From: Neonectria sp. B-13
Lineage: Eukaryota > Ascomycota > Sordariomycetes > Hypocreales > Nectriaceae
Assembly: GCA_002682825.1 (NCBI GenBank)
Contig: NOKP01000032.1
Location: 472,819-536,818, forward strand
Direction of reading: 5' to 3'
DNA: 64,000 nt
Below, in pieces: positions 12,301-23,433 of the stretch (position 1 is its first letter; each line of letters begins with the position of its first letter). Made by a program: the position numbers and the translations under genes. The notes under the pieces were generated by a model, which was not told the DNA's origin, made no database searches, and worked only from the letters and a program-made list of their open reading frames with translations.

Positions 12301-12415
12301 GGTGGATGATGAGATGGCCACGGATGAAGAGCTAATTCAGGAAGGACAGTTTGACGATGAGATTGTGGGCGATGATGACATGACCTTGGACTCGATACCG
12401 ATATGTGATTCATGA
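6360..12415 (+). CDS. NLR-like protein: alpha/beta-hydrolase, NTPase-like region, ankyrin repeats, ZZ zinc finger
   Basis: About ten exons join in frame to about 1,850 residues. The last three exons are 8158-10377, 10425-11940 and 12025-12415. Residues 1-83 are an acidic/basic leader. Residues 84-330 form a DUF676-like hydrolase (VVGIHGIH, ILYGYDSG, nucleophile-elbow segment FFVSHDVGGLIVKA). His/Asp in the elbow replaces the usual Ser-containing box, so activity is doubtful. Residues 370-700 resemble a NACHT/STAND NTPase. The P-loop position (HIQCRSGADIV) lacks the GxxGxGKS signature, whereas a Walker-B-like YVLGSMDECDD is intact. More than a dozen ankyrin repeats run from about 830 to 1,720 (TSMHLAAMFGAHEVVKFLVE, TPLHIAC, VPLHYAVLSGQ). 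A C-terminal ZZ-type finger (CDCC, KCTQC, CFKC, HPQH) and an acidic tail end the protein. Probably cytoplasmic; ligand unknown. Confidence 0.88.
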
Positions 12416-13034
12416 TTCCTTTAGGATATTGAGAGGTAGTTGGACTACGAGTGGATCTCAGCCGCATAGAAATCTTGATAAAGAAAGTCTCCTTTGTCTC
12501 CTACCAGCCCGCTAGTTCCAGTCCCCTCAGGAATGCCCAAATGGTTCGCACGTTTGCCTCACAACAATGCAACCAGGTGAATATTATCCCTCTCTCTCGA
12601 AGGAAAGGGTAATGACTAGAGGTGTGAAGGTGGCTTGTGACGGAGGGCTGGCAGGCCGAGGATGGCTGTGGGCAGGTGCAGCTTAGGCACTGAACTGAGT
12701 ACCGGTTGCCGCTAGAACTGCTGAACCAAGCGGTTTAAATGATTATCCACAAGGGGCTTTAGAGCTTCCATCGACGTCATTTAATGGGCCAAGCATGCGC
12801 CAACGTCTACGACTTTCAGTGGATCTCGTATTCGCTTTCTAACCCTGCAAGATAGTCCAGCTTTTAAAACTCAAGATGTTGTCACCTCGGACTTAAGGGC
12901 ACTATCTCCTGGCCTCGTATTGTCCTTAAATACAGCCGGCAAACATCTTTTAAAACTGCATCATCATAACCCCTATTCACTAAAGTCTCTCAACGACACT
13001 CTTTGTTTCTGCTGCTGTAACAGACAACATAGTC
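12416..13034. other. Intergenic with a TATA-like element
   Basis: There is no coding evidence. A TTAAATA-like box lies near 12926-12932, about 105 bases before the ATG of the beta-propeller gene, followed by a pyrimidine-rich leader. This is a plausible promoter for the gene at 13035. Confidence 0.4.
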
Positions 13035-14039
13035 ATGCCACTACCCTTCCTCTCATTGCTGGGATTAGTGACATTGTCTTTGCTTCCCTCGACTCCGTCA
13101 GCTCCTACGAGCCACTGCAATTGCCAGAACGAAACTCGCGTCACGACCTTTCAAGTCGTTCCTAGCACACGGTCCCTAGAAAATATCGCAATTCGACACA
13201 ATGGCGACATTCTCGTCACGTCCGTCACCTCGCCGATATTGTTCGCGCTATCGACCCGGAGCAACCACCCACCACTCCCACTCCACCAGATTCCCGGTGT
13301 CACTGGCCTCCTCGGAATATCTGAACTAGAGAGTGATGTCTTTTACGTCATTGGTTCAAACCTAACGTCGACCGAGGACTCCAACGGGGTGTGGAAAGTC
13401 GATCTTCGCAACTCCAAAACTACCAAGAACGGAACTGTCATTCAACCGCCCGAAGTCTCTCTGGTAACACTAGTTCCGTCCGCTCTACAACTCAACGGCA
13501 TGTCGCGTCTGGCAGAGAACGATACAAAGCTTTTGCTCATCTCCGATTCTTCGCGAGGAACCGTCATACGACTGAACGTGAAGACGAGGGCTTTCGAAAC
13601 AGTCATCCAAGAGCCAGAGATGGCTCCCTTGAGCGCAGGGCTGAACATCGGCGTAAACGGCATCCGAATTCGCGGCAACTACCTCTACTTCGTCAGCTTG
13701 GATCAGGATCTCTTTGCAAGGGTGCCGATCTCTCTAGTCACTGGAAGAACAAAGGGGCAGGTGGAAACTCTTGCCTCCGGTATTCCTTTTGGCGATGATT
13801 TTGCTCTTTCGGAGGACGGTAAATGGGCCTATGTCGCGACGAATGGCCCTGACAAGATCGTTGGGGTGGATGTTACCAACGGGGGCAAGGCTGTCGTTGC
13901 CTATTCGCCCAGGCTTAGATCTGCATCCTCAGTAGCTCTCGATCCTCGTCACTCATGCAAGGCTTTCTATGTAACTGGTGCCATTGCCTCTGGTAATAGC
14001 ACTGTCGGCCATGTCTCCATAGTTCGCTTGGGCGTTTAG
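13035..14039 (+). CDS. Secreted SMP-30/gluconolactonase-like six-bladed beta-propeller
   Basis: One exon of 334 residues. Residues 1-22 are a classical signal peptide (Leu-rich core, cleavage expected after PSA). The rest shows propeller blade signatures: IAIRHNGDILVT, GVWKVDL, LNGMSRL, LLISDSSRGTVIRLNV, NIGVNGIRI and FALSEDGKWAYVATNGPDKIVGV. Several N-glycosylation sequons are present, and a Cys pair (CNC) follows the signal. Some fungal members of this fold are lactonases; others, encoded in biosynthetic clusters, act as hetero-Diels-Alderases. No biosynthetic core enzyme is seen nearby, so no reaction can be assigned. Start and length fit the family. The RIP block begins about 50 bases after the stop. 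Confidence 0.85.
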   Translation: MPLPFLSLLGLVTLSLLPSTPSAPTSHCNCQNETRVTTFQVVPSTRSLENIAIRHNGDILVTSVTSPILFALSTRSNHPPLPLHQIPGVTGLLGISELESDVFYVIGSNLTSTEDSNGVWKVDLRNSKTTKNGTVIQPPEVSLVTLVPSALQLNGMSRLAENDTKLLLISDSSRGTVIRLNVKTRAFETVIQEPEMAPLSAGLNIGVNGIRIRGNYLYFVSLDQDLFARVPISLVTGRTKGQVETLASGIPFGDDFALSEDGKWAYVATNGPDKIVGVDVTNGGKAVVAYSPRLRSASSVALDPRHSCKAFYVTGAIASGNSTVGHVSIVRLGV

Positions 14040-14089
14040 TAGTACTGGAGGGTAGTTCTAGGGCAAGGTCGTTAGGATCTGTTATAAGA

Positions 14090-14735
14090 TGTAATAGATT
14101 CTTTATCTTAATAGTAGGCTGGATAAAGATTTGTTTATCTTTAGAGGCTGTAAGCCCTTCTCACTTATATTTATAATTAAGAACCTTTCTCTTTTAGGTT
14201 TCTATGTTACTTACTACTAAGAGTAAGTAGATACCTTTAGCTCTTTTACTATTACTTAGCTTAATGAATATAAAGCGTATTATTATAAATAATAATATAT
14301 TAATTTTTATAATTTAAATATAATAGTTTCTTAGTAATATATACTTAGAGAAAAGACTAAAGATTAAATAGTATAAAACAAAATAGAAAAATAATAGTAT
14401 AATATAGTAAGAGTAATAGGCTAAATAAGTGAATAGATTATTAATAAGAGTATAATTAAGTATAAAGAAAAATAGCTATAAGAAAAGTTAAAAAGAAAGG
14501 AAAGAAACTTTTTTTTTTTTGAGAAAAATTAGAATCTTTCTTATAAGTAATTAAAAAAAATAAAAGCTTGTTATAGTAAAAAGATAAAAGAGATAAGCTT
14601 ATTAAGCTTAAACATTAAGCTTTTATCTTTCTTTATTGAGAAAGAATTTTATAATTATATTTAATTCTTTATTTAATTCTAAATTAAATCTTTATCTTCT
14701 ATAATACTAATAACCATACTAATTATAAGCCTACT
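14090..14735. repeat. AT-rich RIP block with fragments of repeat family A and element C
   Basis: About 14324-14395 matches the 5' end of family A (TTAAATATAATAG, CTTAGTA, then AGAGAAAAGACTAAAG). From there to about 14735 it matches the sequence inserted in the A copy at 42113-42667, including the shared AAGCTTATTAAGCTTAA stretch. Base composition and stop-rich frames indicate RIP. Confidence 0.65.
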
Positions 14736-14830
14736 CGAGCATTACAAGGAGAAACGCGCCCCATTCCCACTCCTCCTCCAATCACCATCATTAGCCCTCT
14801 ACTACCACTGCCACTACAGAAATGGGGCCC
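14735..14830. repeat. Repeat F, unmutated copy
   Basis: This stretch of about 95 bases, with pyrimidine-rich CCCATTCCCACTCCTCCTCC in its middle, is matched at 58110-58212 by a copy differing almost only by C-to-T and G-to-A changes. The window therefore contains one clean and one RIP-altered copy. The element's full extent cannot be set. Confidence 0.6.
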
Positions 14831-15385
14831 TGTTCAAGAAATTCAAGGATGTCAACAGTTCAACCAACAACCCAATCGGAGACTCTGACCATGGGACAAA
14901 AGCGTACTGTTCCGTGCTCCTCCCCCAGCACGCGAGGTTGCTCGGCCTAACAGCAACAGTCACGCTAGTGGAGAGATATTTAAACATGTGTTCTAGGCAT
15001 GTTAGCCGGTGCAGGGTGCAGGGCTGATACAGCCGTATCCCGTCGGCTCAAAGGTGAGAGCGGGACTTCATCTCGTTCTCAGCATCATCTGATGCAGGTA
15101 CAGGGCGCAACAAACAGGCGGACCATCTGGCCACCCAGTTCTAGAACGCCTTGCACCATGAGGTCATTCCTGCACTCAGCCAGCACATTTCAAGACGAAT
15201 GTGCCGTTAATGCTTCAAACCCCTAGAATGAGGTTGAGTATCTCGTGAGAGTCCACTATGGGCTTCCGTTACTACAATACTCGTAGGGGAAGTATACATG
15301 TCTTCCTAGAGCATGTATGGCTGAGCTACTGCACACGCTTCTAACTCTCTCTTTTATTATTGTGATATGAGATATACGGCTTCAC
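14831..15385. other. Intergenic, no gene
   Basis: Non-RIP DNA upstream of the chitinase pseudogene. The ORF at 14999-15226 has no domain or codon signal, and I see no repeat. Confidence 0.4.
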
Positions 15386-17580
15386 TATGGCCGCTCAATC
15401 GTTTCTGGCGCGGTCTCAATGGCCACTCGCATTATTTATACTTCTAAATATGTTTCTTACCATCTCTTCCGCGAAAGAATGCACCAAATCTACCCCATGC
15501 AAAATAGGATGCTGCAGCAAGTTTGGCTTCTGCGGCCTCGGTCCTGATTGAAGAATACCAATTCCCTCTGCTTCTTTCCCAAGCAGGTTTCTGGTTCAGC
15601 TACTGATGTCCTATCAAGATTGCAGCAAAGATATCTGCGTTAACAACTGCGACCGCAAGGCTGAGTGTGAACCCGGTGGCTTTGGCACCGGCTTCGCCAA
15701 CGCCACTAAATGTCCACTCAACGTCTGCTGCTCAAAGTACGGCTTCTGCGGAACCACAAAAGAGTTCTGCGGCAATAAAAAGGTCAAACGACCCAGCTGT
15801 GGCACTGCCATCAAGAAGAGCTTCTCCCGTGTGGTCGGCTACTATGAAAGCTGGTCAGAGAGCCGTACCTGCAACCAGTTCTATCCTGAAGATGTCCCCA
15901 TTGGGGTATATACACACTTGAACTTTGCCTTTGCAAGTATTGACCCCAAGACCTTTGAGCTTGTGCCTGCCTCAGATTGGGATGTCGACTTGTACAAAAG
16001 ACTTGCTGCTATCAAGGAGAAAGACAGGGAGCTAAAGGTCTTGATTGCTGTTGGTGGATGGACCTTTAACGATCCGGGCCCGACTGCCACAGTCTTCTCT
16101 GATATTGCCAAGGACACAAGGGCACAAAGAAAGTTCATCAGTTCTGTCCTCAGTTTCATTCAGATATACAACTTCGATGGAATAGACCTGGATTGGGAGT
16201 ATCCTGAAGCAGAAGACAGAAGTGGTCGCGACGTGGATTATGACAACTTCCCCAAATTCATCGAGAATGTTAAGAAGTCTCTCAATAAATACGAAGTGAG
16301 CATCACTCTACCTGCTTCATACTGTAAGTATTGGTCTTCCCCTTCGACTATTCTCTTAGTGTTGAATCCTTAGTCTTCGGTACATGTCAAGCTTGTAGCC
16401 AGTATCTAATAACATGCACTAGGGTATCTACAACACTTTGACATCAAGAAGATAGCCCCTCATGTCGACTTCTTCAACATGTAAGTCAGCTAATCTTAGT
16501 AAGTATGCTTTCTCATACAGCTGAGCTAACAGCTTTCAGGATCACATATGACTTCCATGGCGTGTGGGATAAGCCCAACGAGTGGGTTGGACCATATTTG
16601 AATGCCCATACCAACTTGACCGAGATCGAAAAAGGTCTAGATCTTCTTTGGTGTAATGAAATCAGCTCGGACAAGGTGACTTTGGGCTTGGCCTTTTATG
16701 GTAGAGGATTTATTGCATCGAGCTCGAGCTGTATGAAGCCCGGTTGCACCTTTGAGTCAGGAACGCCTCGCCAGGCTTGCAGTGCCGAGGTCGGTGTTTT
16801 CTTGAACTCGGAAATCGATCAACTCATCAAGGAAAAGAACTTGAAGCCTACTCTGGACAAGGACGCTGCAGTCAAGATCTTCACTCTTGGCCCTAACTGG
16901 GTGACGTACGATGATGCGGATACCCTTAAGCTAAAGGCCGACTTTGTATGCAAGCTATGCCTCGGAGGTGTCATGGTCTGGGCCGTCTCGCACGACACCA
17001 AGGACGCAAAGTACTCCAAGGCTCTTGCTGAAGTAGCACAACGGACACGCTTCCCATACGTCACAATGGTTAAGGAGAAGAAGGACAATGGATAGACCTA
17101 TAACGAAAAGTACACTCAGCAGTATTAGTGGACCAACTGCAACGAGAACTGCCCCAGCGGCTGGGTTCGTATGATGCGTACAGACAAGAGCACAAGAAAG
17201 AACGAGTTCATGGTTGACAGCAGTAGATGTAATAAAACCAGCACAAGGTAGGTCCTTCCCATCTGCTGCCTGAAGCCAGCTGCTCATTACTGACGATGCC
17301 GCCTTCATTGTAGCAAGCTGTACTGTCCTCCAAATACCAAGATCCCCAAGTACGGCTGGTACACTCATCACAATGGAAATTGCAACAGGTAAGTCCCCCT
17401 TTCTCTGTCTCCGCAGTTGGGGATGGTTGCTGACTTTGAGTACAATTATTACAGTATGTACACAACACATCCCCTTTTGTTTCGTTCCGATCAGCAATGA
17501 ATAGGGTAACAGACACTGACAAGCTCTAGACTCCTGCCCAAGTGGAATGCAAGAAATTAGCAGCAATAGTAATTACTGCC

Positions 17581-18539
17581 CCTCTATGAGGGAACCTAAT
17601 GTGTAATGATTACTGTATCACACATCGATTTCTTTGTCTCAAGCCTGGTTGGTTTTAAAGTTCTTTATTAACCTTTGCATCTAACCCAAACCCATCTACC
17701 TTTTCCGTCCAGTCTAAGTTTTTCCTTAACCCTTCCCCCCAATTTCACAATGCCAGACTAGCTGGCCATCTATACCAGTTCTACACACCCCAGCAGCTCC
17801 CAGAACCAAAGGGCATATTCATCTCTGGATAATTCTTTAATAATAACTTTATTATCTTTATTATTTAACCTAGCCTTCAATCGCTTAGCAAGGGCTTTAA
17901 GCAGCATCTTCTCCTCTATAATAAAGCTAATATTATTAACCTTAGTAGTTCTATTATTAAGGAATAAGTAGTAGCTGAATATAGCTAGATATACCTTTTG
18001 AATAGTACTAATCATTATACAACTAGACTTAAAGCTACTAAGGCTATAAAGTCTAGCCTAATAAAGTTACTACTTATACTTAGTAGCTTTTATCTCTCTA
18101 TCTAGAGAGTAGTAGTATTCTATTTTATATACCTTATAGCTCTATATCTTACTATCTAGCTATAAGGTATAGTAGACAATTAGAAAAGTAGTATGTATTA
18201 TAGTTATATTATACTATATTATAGTATATTAAGAAAGAGAGAAGAAGGCTAGTCTAACTTATTAGCTTAATAAGAGATAATCATTTATATATATTATAAT
18301 TTAGGATAAGCTTTTTATGAATTAGACATTAAGGTCAAAGAGAGGGACTTAGACAGATTGTAAAAATAGGCTCAAGGTATAACATTGATACAAACTATGT
18401 TACTAGGAAAGCTTGCTGTATTTAAGTTATTGGGATTGATAGTGCTAGGCATAGCATCTTACTGTATTAACTGCTGTATATTATCTACTGCATTGTCTTA
18501 ATCTATCAGATGATATTGACTAAGGCTAAAATTACTACA
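17581..18539. mobile_element. Family B element, copy B1, inside the chitinase gene
   Basis: The insertion is flanked by a perfect 16-bp direct repeat, AATAGTAATTACTGCC, at 17565-17580 and 18540-18555. The left end starts with a small hairpin (CCTCTATGAGGG). The right end is CTAAGGCTAAAATTACTACA. There are no terminal inverted repeats. The whole length is matched by copy B2 at 50596-51557 and part by 33085-33360. A minus-strand ORF at 17770-18015 (81 codons) is partly preserved in B2. Long variable duplications suggest target-primed insertion (LINE/SINE-like), but no reverse transcriptase is present, so this would be a non-autonomous element. Confidence 0.78.
17770..18015 (-). CDS. Short ORF of unknown function within element B1
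   Basis: It has 81 codons. The segment VYLAIFSYYL, then KVNNISFI, EEK and KRLKARL recurs at the same place in B2 with scattered substitutions and one added stop. That hints at a once-coding frame rather than chance. No family is recognised. The ATG may not be the true start, because the frame may have been longer before mutation. Confidence 0.3.
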   Translation of the reverse strand: MISTIQKVYLAIFSYYLFLNNRTTKVNNISFIIEEKMLLKALAKRLKARLNNKDNKVIIKELSRDEYALWFWELLGCVELV

Positions 18540-20906
18540 AATAGTAATTACTGCCATACTACAGGAGATAGTCGGGGATTAGGCGGCCTCCTGTACAAGT
18601 ACTAAGCGGTATGCTGTATGACTGATGTTCTAGCCATGAAGCTGTACAGCCAGTGCAGTTGGACAGAGTACCCTGACTGCGCCAAAGGAACTTGCAGCAA
18701 CGAGATCGTCGCCTATTCTGGCACTGGAAGTGGCGATGCTACCTGCCAAGGGTGGTGGTCTGCGTCTCTGGCCGATTCTGATAAGGCCAAGTATTGCTGT
18801 AACCAGAAAGACGAAAACACCAGATGGAGCGACTGTGAATGGCATTCGGATCTCACTTCGTCCGGCACGAGCTTCGGTGAGGGCTGGTGCCAGGCCAACT
18901 GTCCTTCTGGCGATGTCAGAGTGGCTAAGGACCGCGGAGGATGTACTGGTGGAAGTGCGAAAGCACGATGCTGCAAGGCAGACTACAAGACTGTTACGAA
19001 GCGCATGTCAAACAGTGAAGATATCGCGTACGATCAAATGTTTAAAGGCTAGTAGATCCTTTCTAGTCTAGAGACGTCTCGGTTGTTGACCTTGATCTTT
19101 CTTTCTAGTATTCTTGGAGGATCCAACGTGTCTATTTTCAGACGACGAATGGAACATGTTTCCTTTGACCCGCAGAGGTACGCCACACGATGCTTCTATT
19201 TAATGACAACCTGTAGTCTACACGGCTATGGTTAGCTAATACACCCCTGCATTTTGGATCAGACTATGTTCATGCATCTTCCGACGTCGGGTCAAGAGCC
19301 GATAGGTTCATGAAATGGCAGACACAGGAGTATACCATTTCTCTGATTGGGGTTATCTTCTTCGGGCAGCACAGGGCCGCTACTGTATCTGTGTGGAACA
19401 ACCGAATCTCAGTCTCGGTATACAACAGCCTCTCATACGCCAACCTTCACGACTACATAGCCAGTGGCACCGGCAGAGAGCGCTTCGCAAGTTTGGGCCC
19501 TAGTCAGAGTGCTTCTTGGATTGCGTGCAACCTGGCCGGGCTGAATGAAATTGTCAGCAATTGGAAAAAGGGCAGCAGCACTGAGAAAAAGAAGTGCGTT
19601 TGCACGAGGGACGACTGCTGCAATCTGAGCGAAAGCGAATGCAATGAGTTCTTCTCTAGTAGCCTGGTCAAGCGCACTGCCGCGAAGGAGTACGAATGGG
19701 CAAAGGTAAACCCGGCAACCGGCGTAACGGTGAACCTCGACTGGTGGGCGTCCTCAGTAAGCCCAACTCTCCCGTCCCCCCGCCTAGCTCTTTGCAAGTA
19801 GCTAATTAGTTGGTTACAGTACTACGGCCTAAGCGAACTCAGTCCCGTGAAGCATTGAGACAAGCTCAGTGAAGTATACACCTTCGACCCAGACTGCTCT
19901 ATGTGGCTTCCGAAACTCGTCGACATTTACCCCAACGGGAAACTTTTACCTGGTTACCAAAGTAGGTTCCAAGACGGCCTTCCTAGAGCACCTCTCTGGG
20001 GTCCGATACTGAGCATGTCACAGATGATCACGTTTTCGAACGCCAAATGCCCCGTTTTTAGGGCGATGATGCACTTGATGGAGTCTTGCGTGATGAAGCC
20101 ATGTCAACCTTTCGTGTCAATAATGTTCCTTATGCTGTCCCTTTTGAATTCTTCGCCACATCCTTGCAGCAGGTACTTACCCCAGGCGGTACGATCCAGC
20201 AGAGGATAATGGAGGCTCTTGGTAGCAAGGTAAATTACGATGTGATGACACTGGTGGTCGCAGAAATGAATCGAAAGAAAGAGCAGGTAAGCAAACGTCT
20301 TGGGTTTATGAAACATGGGCTACAATGTACTAACGATAGATTTTCAGTTGTGGGTAACCAAGGAATCGCCAGTTGCGGCAGACACAATGGAAGATCTTCT
20401 GTACCCGCCGCTCATGATGGCTCCTCGGCCTCTAGAAGCGAAGGAAGAAATTCGCCAGGTGAGTTTAGACGAGTCGTGTAGAACAGTAAAATACAAGGGC
20501 TAACCCTAACGCAGGTCCTCACGACGTATTTGTGGCACAATCGGCGCAAGGTCAACGATCGCCTCAAAGACGTCGTCGGCAATATTCGACAACTCATTCG
20601 CTTGGCTGAGATATCGCACTTGCAAAATTTTGGGGTCCAGGTCCATGCGCTGGAGCATTTCGACGCCTGGCTCAAGACGCTCTTTGAGCGTATGCGGCTT
20701 AACGTGAGGAAATTCGGAGTCGAGTGGTGTGAGAACCTGGAAATGGCGCCCTCGATGGCAGCGTATCCAGTCGAGCTGCAACAGGTGATCAATATGAGGA
20801 CAGAACTCAGTAATTTGGCTCCTATCTACCAGGCTGGATTCTACCCTGTACTTCCATAATCAATTTAGACTAGGTAATGCTCTGCATTATTGGATAGCTT
20901 AAATGA

Positions 20907-22054
20907 TCAATAACACCAAAACCGAACGTTTCTGGACAAGTCCGTCGTATCGTAGCACCGTAGAGTCCTCTGGTCATCTTTCAGTCCTTTTGCTTTATCA
21001 AACCAAGCTTCGCTGAGTCTGCCAAATCTCATTTGCATCCATCCTCTTTCTTTAACGGGACTGTCGTTAGGCTTATAATCGCGGATCCCGTGGTAGTCAA
21101 AGCCCCAAATCCAGCCGGGCCTAGTCTGTATGCGTCTTACGTACTCTTCATGAGTAGGCGCCGTGTTAAGTGGCAGAAGCTCGTCCGACATGTTAGCAAG
21201 TTCCTCGAGACACTCAGAATCGATGGCGAGGAAGAGCTGCATCCGGGGATTAGTGTTGCTGTCGCGACACTCTGGGTCCCCCCCGACACTAAGAACCCAG
21301 CGGCGGAAGCGATCACAGAGGCGTTCAACATCCCCCGGGGTGGCATTTTGCAAGACAGGTATATCAAGCTCCTTGTCCTCAATCAGCTCTACACGGAACC
21401 GACGGGCTATCTCGTCATTCACTGAGCCATCGGTCTTCTCACTTCTGAGGCCTTTCTCGCCCCATGAACAAAAGCGATTATAATGGAGGTAGTAATGTGT
21501 GACCCATTTTTGCATTTTCTCCATGGCAATAGGGAATTGGCGGTCAGATTCCTCGGTGAAGACGGTGCGGAAGACTTGACGTGGCATGGTGGTCAGCGAA
21601 TCACAGACGAAGCTGGCAGGCTAGTTCACTCACTCGTATAGCCCCAGGTGCCTCGAGCATATGTCAAGTGAGGAGCCGCATCCGACATGGTGTCGGTGAG
21701 GGTCCATATGAAGTCCATTGCAGTGCCGTCGCGGGTTCCGCCTCCGCCCCTTCTGAACGCCTCATCCGGCGTGTCGAAGGTATCTGTGATTGGCATGATA
21801 GATGGTGTGGACTTGCAGCACTTACCGCACCGACTGGGAGTGTAGTGATGAGGTTGCGGCTAGAGAAGGCCGTTGGCTTCGCTGTCGGCAATATACTGCA
21901 TCCAACTCATGTGATGACACATGGAGCCCTCAGTCCACAAAGCTCGCCGGGGGCCGGGGACCTTTGGACTTGCGGAGTTACGGTGGGTCTCGCCGGCTGG
22001 ATCATGCCAGAACAACATTCTACAACCCGTGATATGCCTTGTATATGAACCCAT
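20907..22054 (-). pseudogene. Unknown fungal protein with a premature stop
   Basis: The 3' exon (about 21566-20907) encodes about 219 residues rich in charged and aromatic residues (KMQKWVTHYYLHYNRF, RPGWIWGFDYHGIRDYKP). An upstream exon (FDTPDEAFRRGGGGTRDG, MDFIWTLTDTMSDAAPHLTYARGTWGY) joins it through an intron of about 60 bases ending near 21573. Another intron (about 21779-21821) leads back to a 64-residue piece starting at 22054 and ending SEANGLL at a TAG. The frame continues in phase after that TAG, so one C-to-T change probably inactivated the gene. A 37-base splice across it would break phase. No domain is recognised, and I see no signal peptide. A shorter product starting inside is possible. 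Confidence 0.55.
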
Positions 22055-23433
22055 CAGGTCAGTTGAAATTACCCTTTCGAGTTTTACGGTCGTTGCACTA
22101 GCCTATTTGAGATGTAGCACTCAAAGTCTCTAGCCAACCAGAATTTAGCAGTTACACACTGACTTCATTTTATTTTCACGGTCATACTGTGAAAACTTAT
22201 TAGTAGGAATCTTTATCGGGGTTTCACTACTCACAGCTTTGGATACGCTCGAACATTGATCCGCATGTGTATGTCTCATCTTCAATCCATTGATCTTCTA
22301 ACTTGCAATGCGATAAGCTAAACATCTTGAATTCATACTAAGAACGACTTCCAGAACGACACTGTGCGCGTACAGAAAATGATACAATGCGTTGGGGAAT
22401 AGTAATCCGAAAATCACCACACGTTGCCCTTTTCCTCTGGGTCTTTGCCCCAATCTACAAAAAGCTCAAGCGACCTTCTGGTTAATAACAAAAACCCTAA
22501 GGGGGTAGTTAGCTGCTACGCCTACCTGTTGAGAAGTGTCGTTCATCGAGACCAGGGCACAACTGAAGTGTTTCTCAAGCTAGCAGGCGCATGAAAACAA
22601 ATTTTGTTACGTCTTATTTTACATGGCTTTCATCCTTCATTCTTGCTCATCTATGTGTCAGGTAGAGTTACCTGATCTCGACCAACACTATAGCAATTAT
22701 CGCACACACCAGAGGTTTCCCCGTCTTTCTCCGATCGATCCTTACCTTTTTCAGATGCGAGGATCCTTGATAATACTTGTCCAGATCCCCCTGTAGTAAT
22801 GGTTAGGCAATGGATGTCAAATACGGCATGCTAAATGGAAAGTTGATCTGGACCTCTCACTGCTACATCACTGGGAAAAAGTTTGGGAATTGATCGCAAG
22901 GCTTATAACTAGTGAGCTGCTACAGGCTGGCTTATAAGGCTTGATCCCTGTCACGGGGAACTAAGCTGTAATGCCAATGGGCATGTCAGGCTAAGATATT
23001 GTGCCGAATGAGATTTTCCCTATTATTCTCGGACGCAATCAGCTGTTAGACGATCAATACTAGAACGAATGCAGCAGCACTAGATAAACTTTCAATAGAT
23101 GGTTTTTCTCGGGTACTTGGGGTTAGTAGGCCTCTGCTTCTGTCCTTTGTCTGATTATCCGACTTTCAGTCCAGTTCTGCTGATGAATGGCGCTGCAATC
23201 TTTTTGATGGGCCTTACATGTCGATTAAGGCCAAGTACGGAACTACCACAAGCGCGGTAGGATTTTTACGTCTTGGGCGCAGTAGATCCTGATGCTATCG
23301 GGTAATGGGCGTTCATTGAACACCTCATACTTCCCACCCTTCTCCAAAGTAAAAAGTCAAACCCCCCTGTCCTTGGTTTATGCCCAAGTCAGCCTTTCCT
23401 ATAATGAAAGATGGGTGTCTCTCTCGATGCACT
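22055..23433. other. Intergenic, no gene seen
   Basis: Normal-composition DNA with only short unsupported ORFs. No repeat family in this window matches it, and there is no tRNA-like cloverleaf. Confidence 0.4.

Larger units (their letters stand above)
15386..20859 (+). pseudogene. Killer-toxin-like class V chitinase (CBM18, GH18), interrupted
   Basis: The parts are in family order. From 15386 there is a hydrophobic signal peptide, then a Cys-rich chitin-binding module (CKIGCCSKFGFCG) and a second one (CPLNVCCSKYGFCGTT). The GH18 domain is at 15810-17095 with introns 16324-16422 and 16481-16539. It has RVVGYYESW, LIAVGGWTFNDPGP, the catalytic FDGIDLDWEYP and GVMVWAVSH. The Cys-rich tail (NCPSGWV) follows. 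Breaks: a TGA after GFCGLGPD unless an unrecognised intron removes it, TAG at 17093-17095, a second TAG 13 codons later, and a 959-base insertion at 17581-18539. The family tail resumes at 18556 and runs, with introns and further stops, to about 20859. An intact gene would encode well over 1,000 residues of a secreted chitin-degrading enzyme. This copy is very unlikely to make it. Confidence 0.85.
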
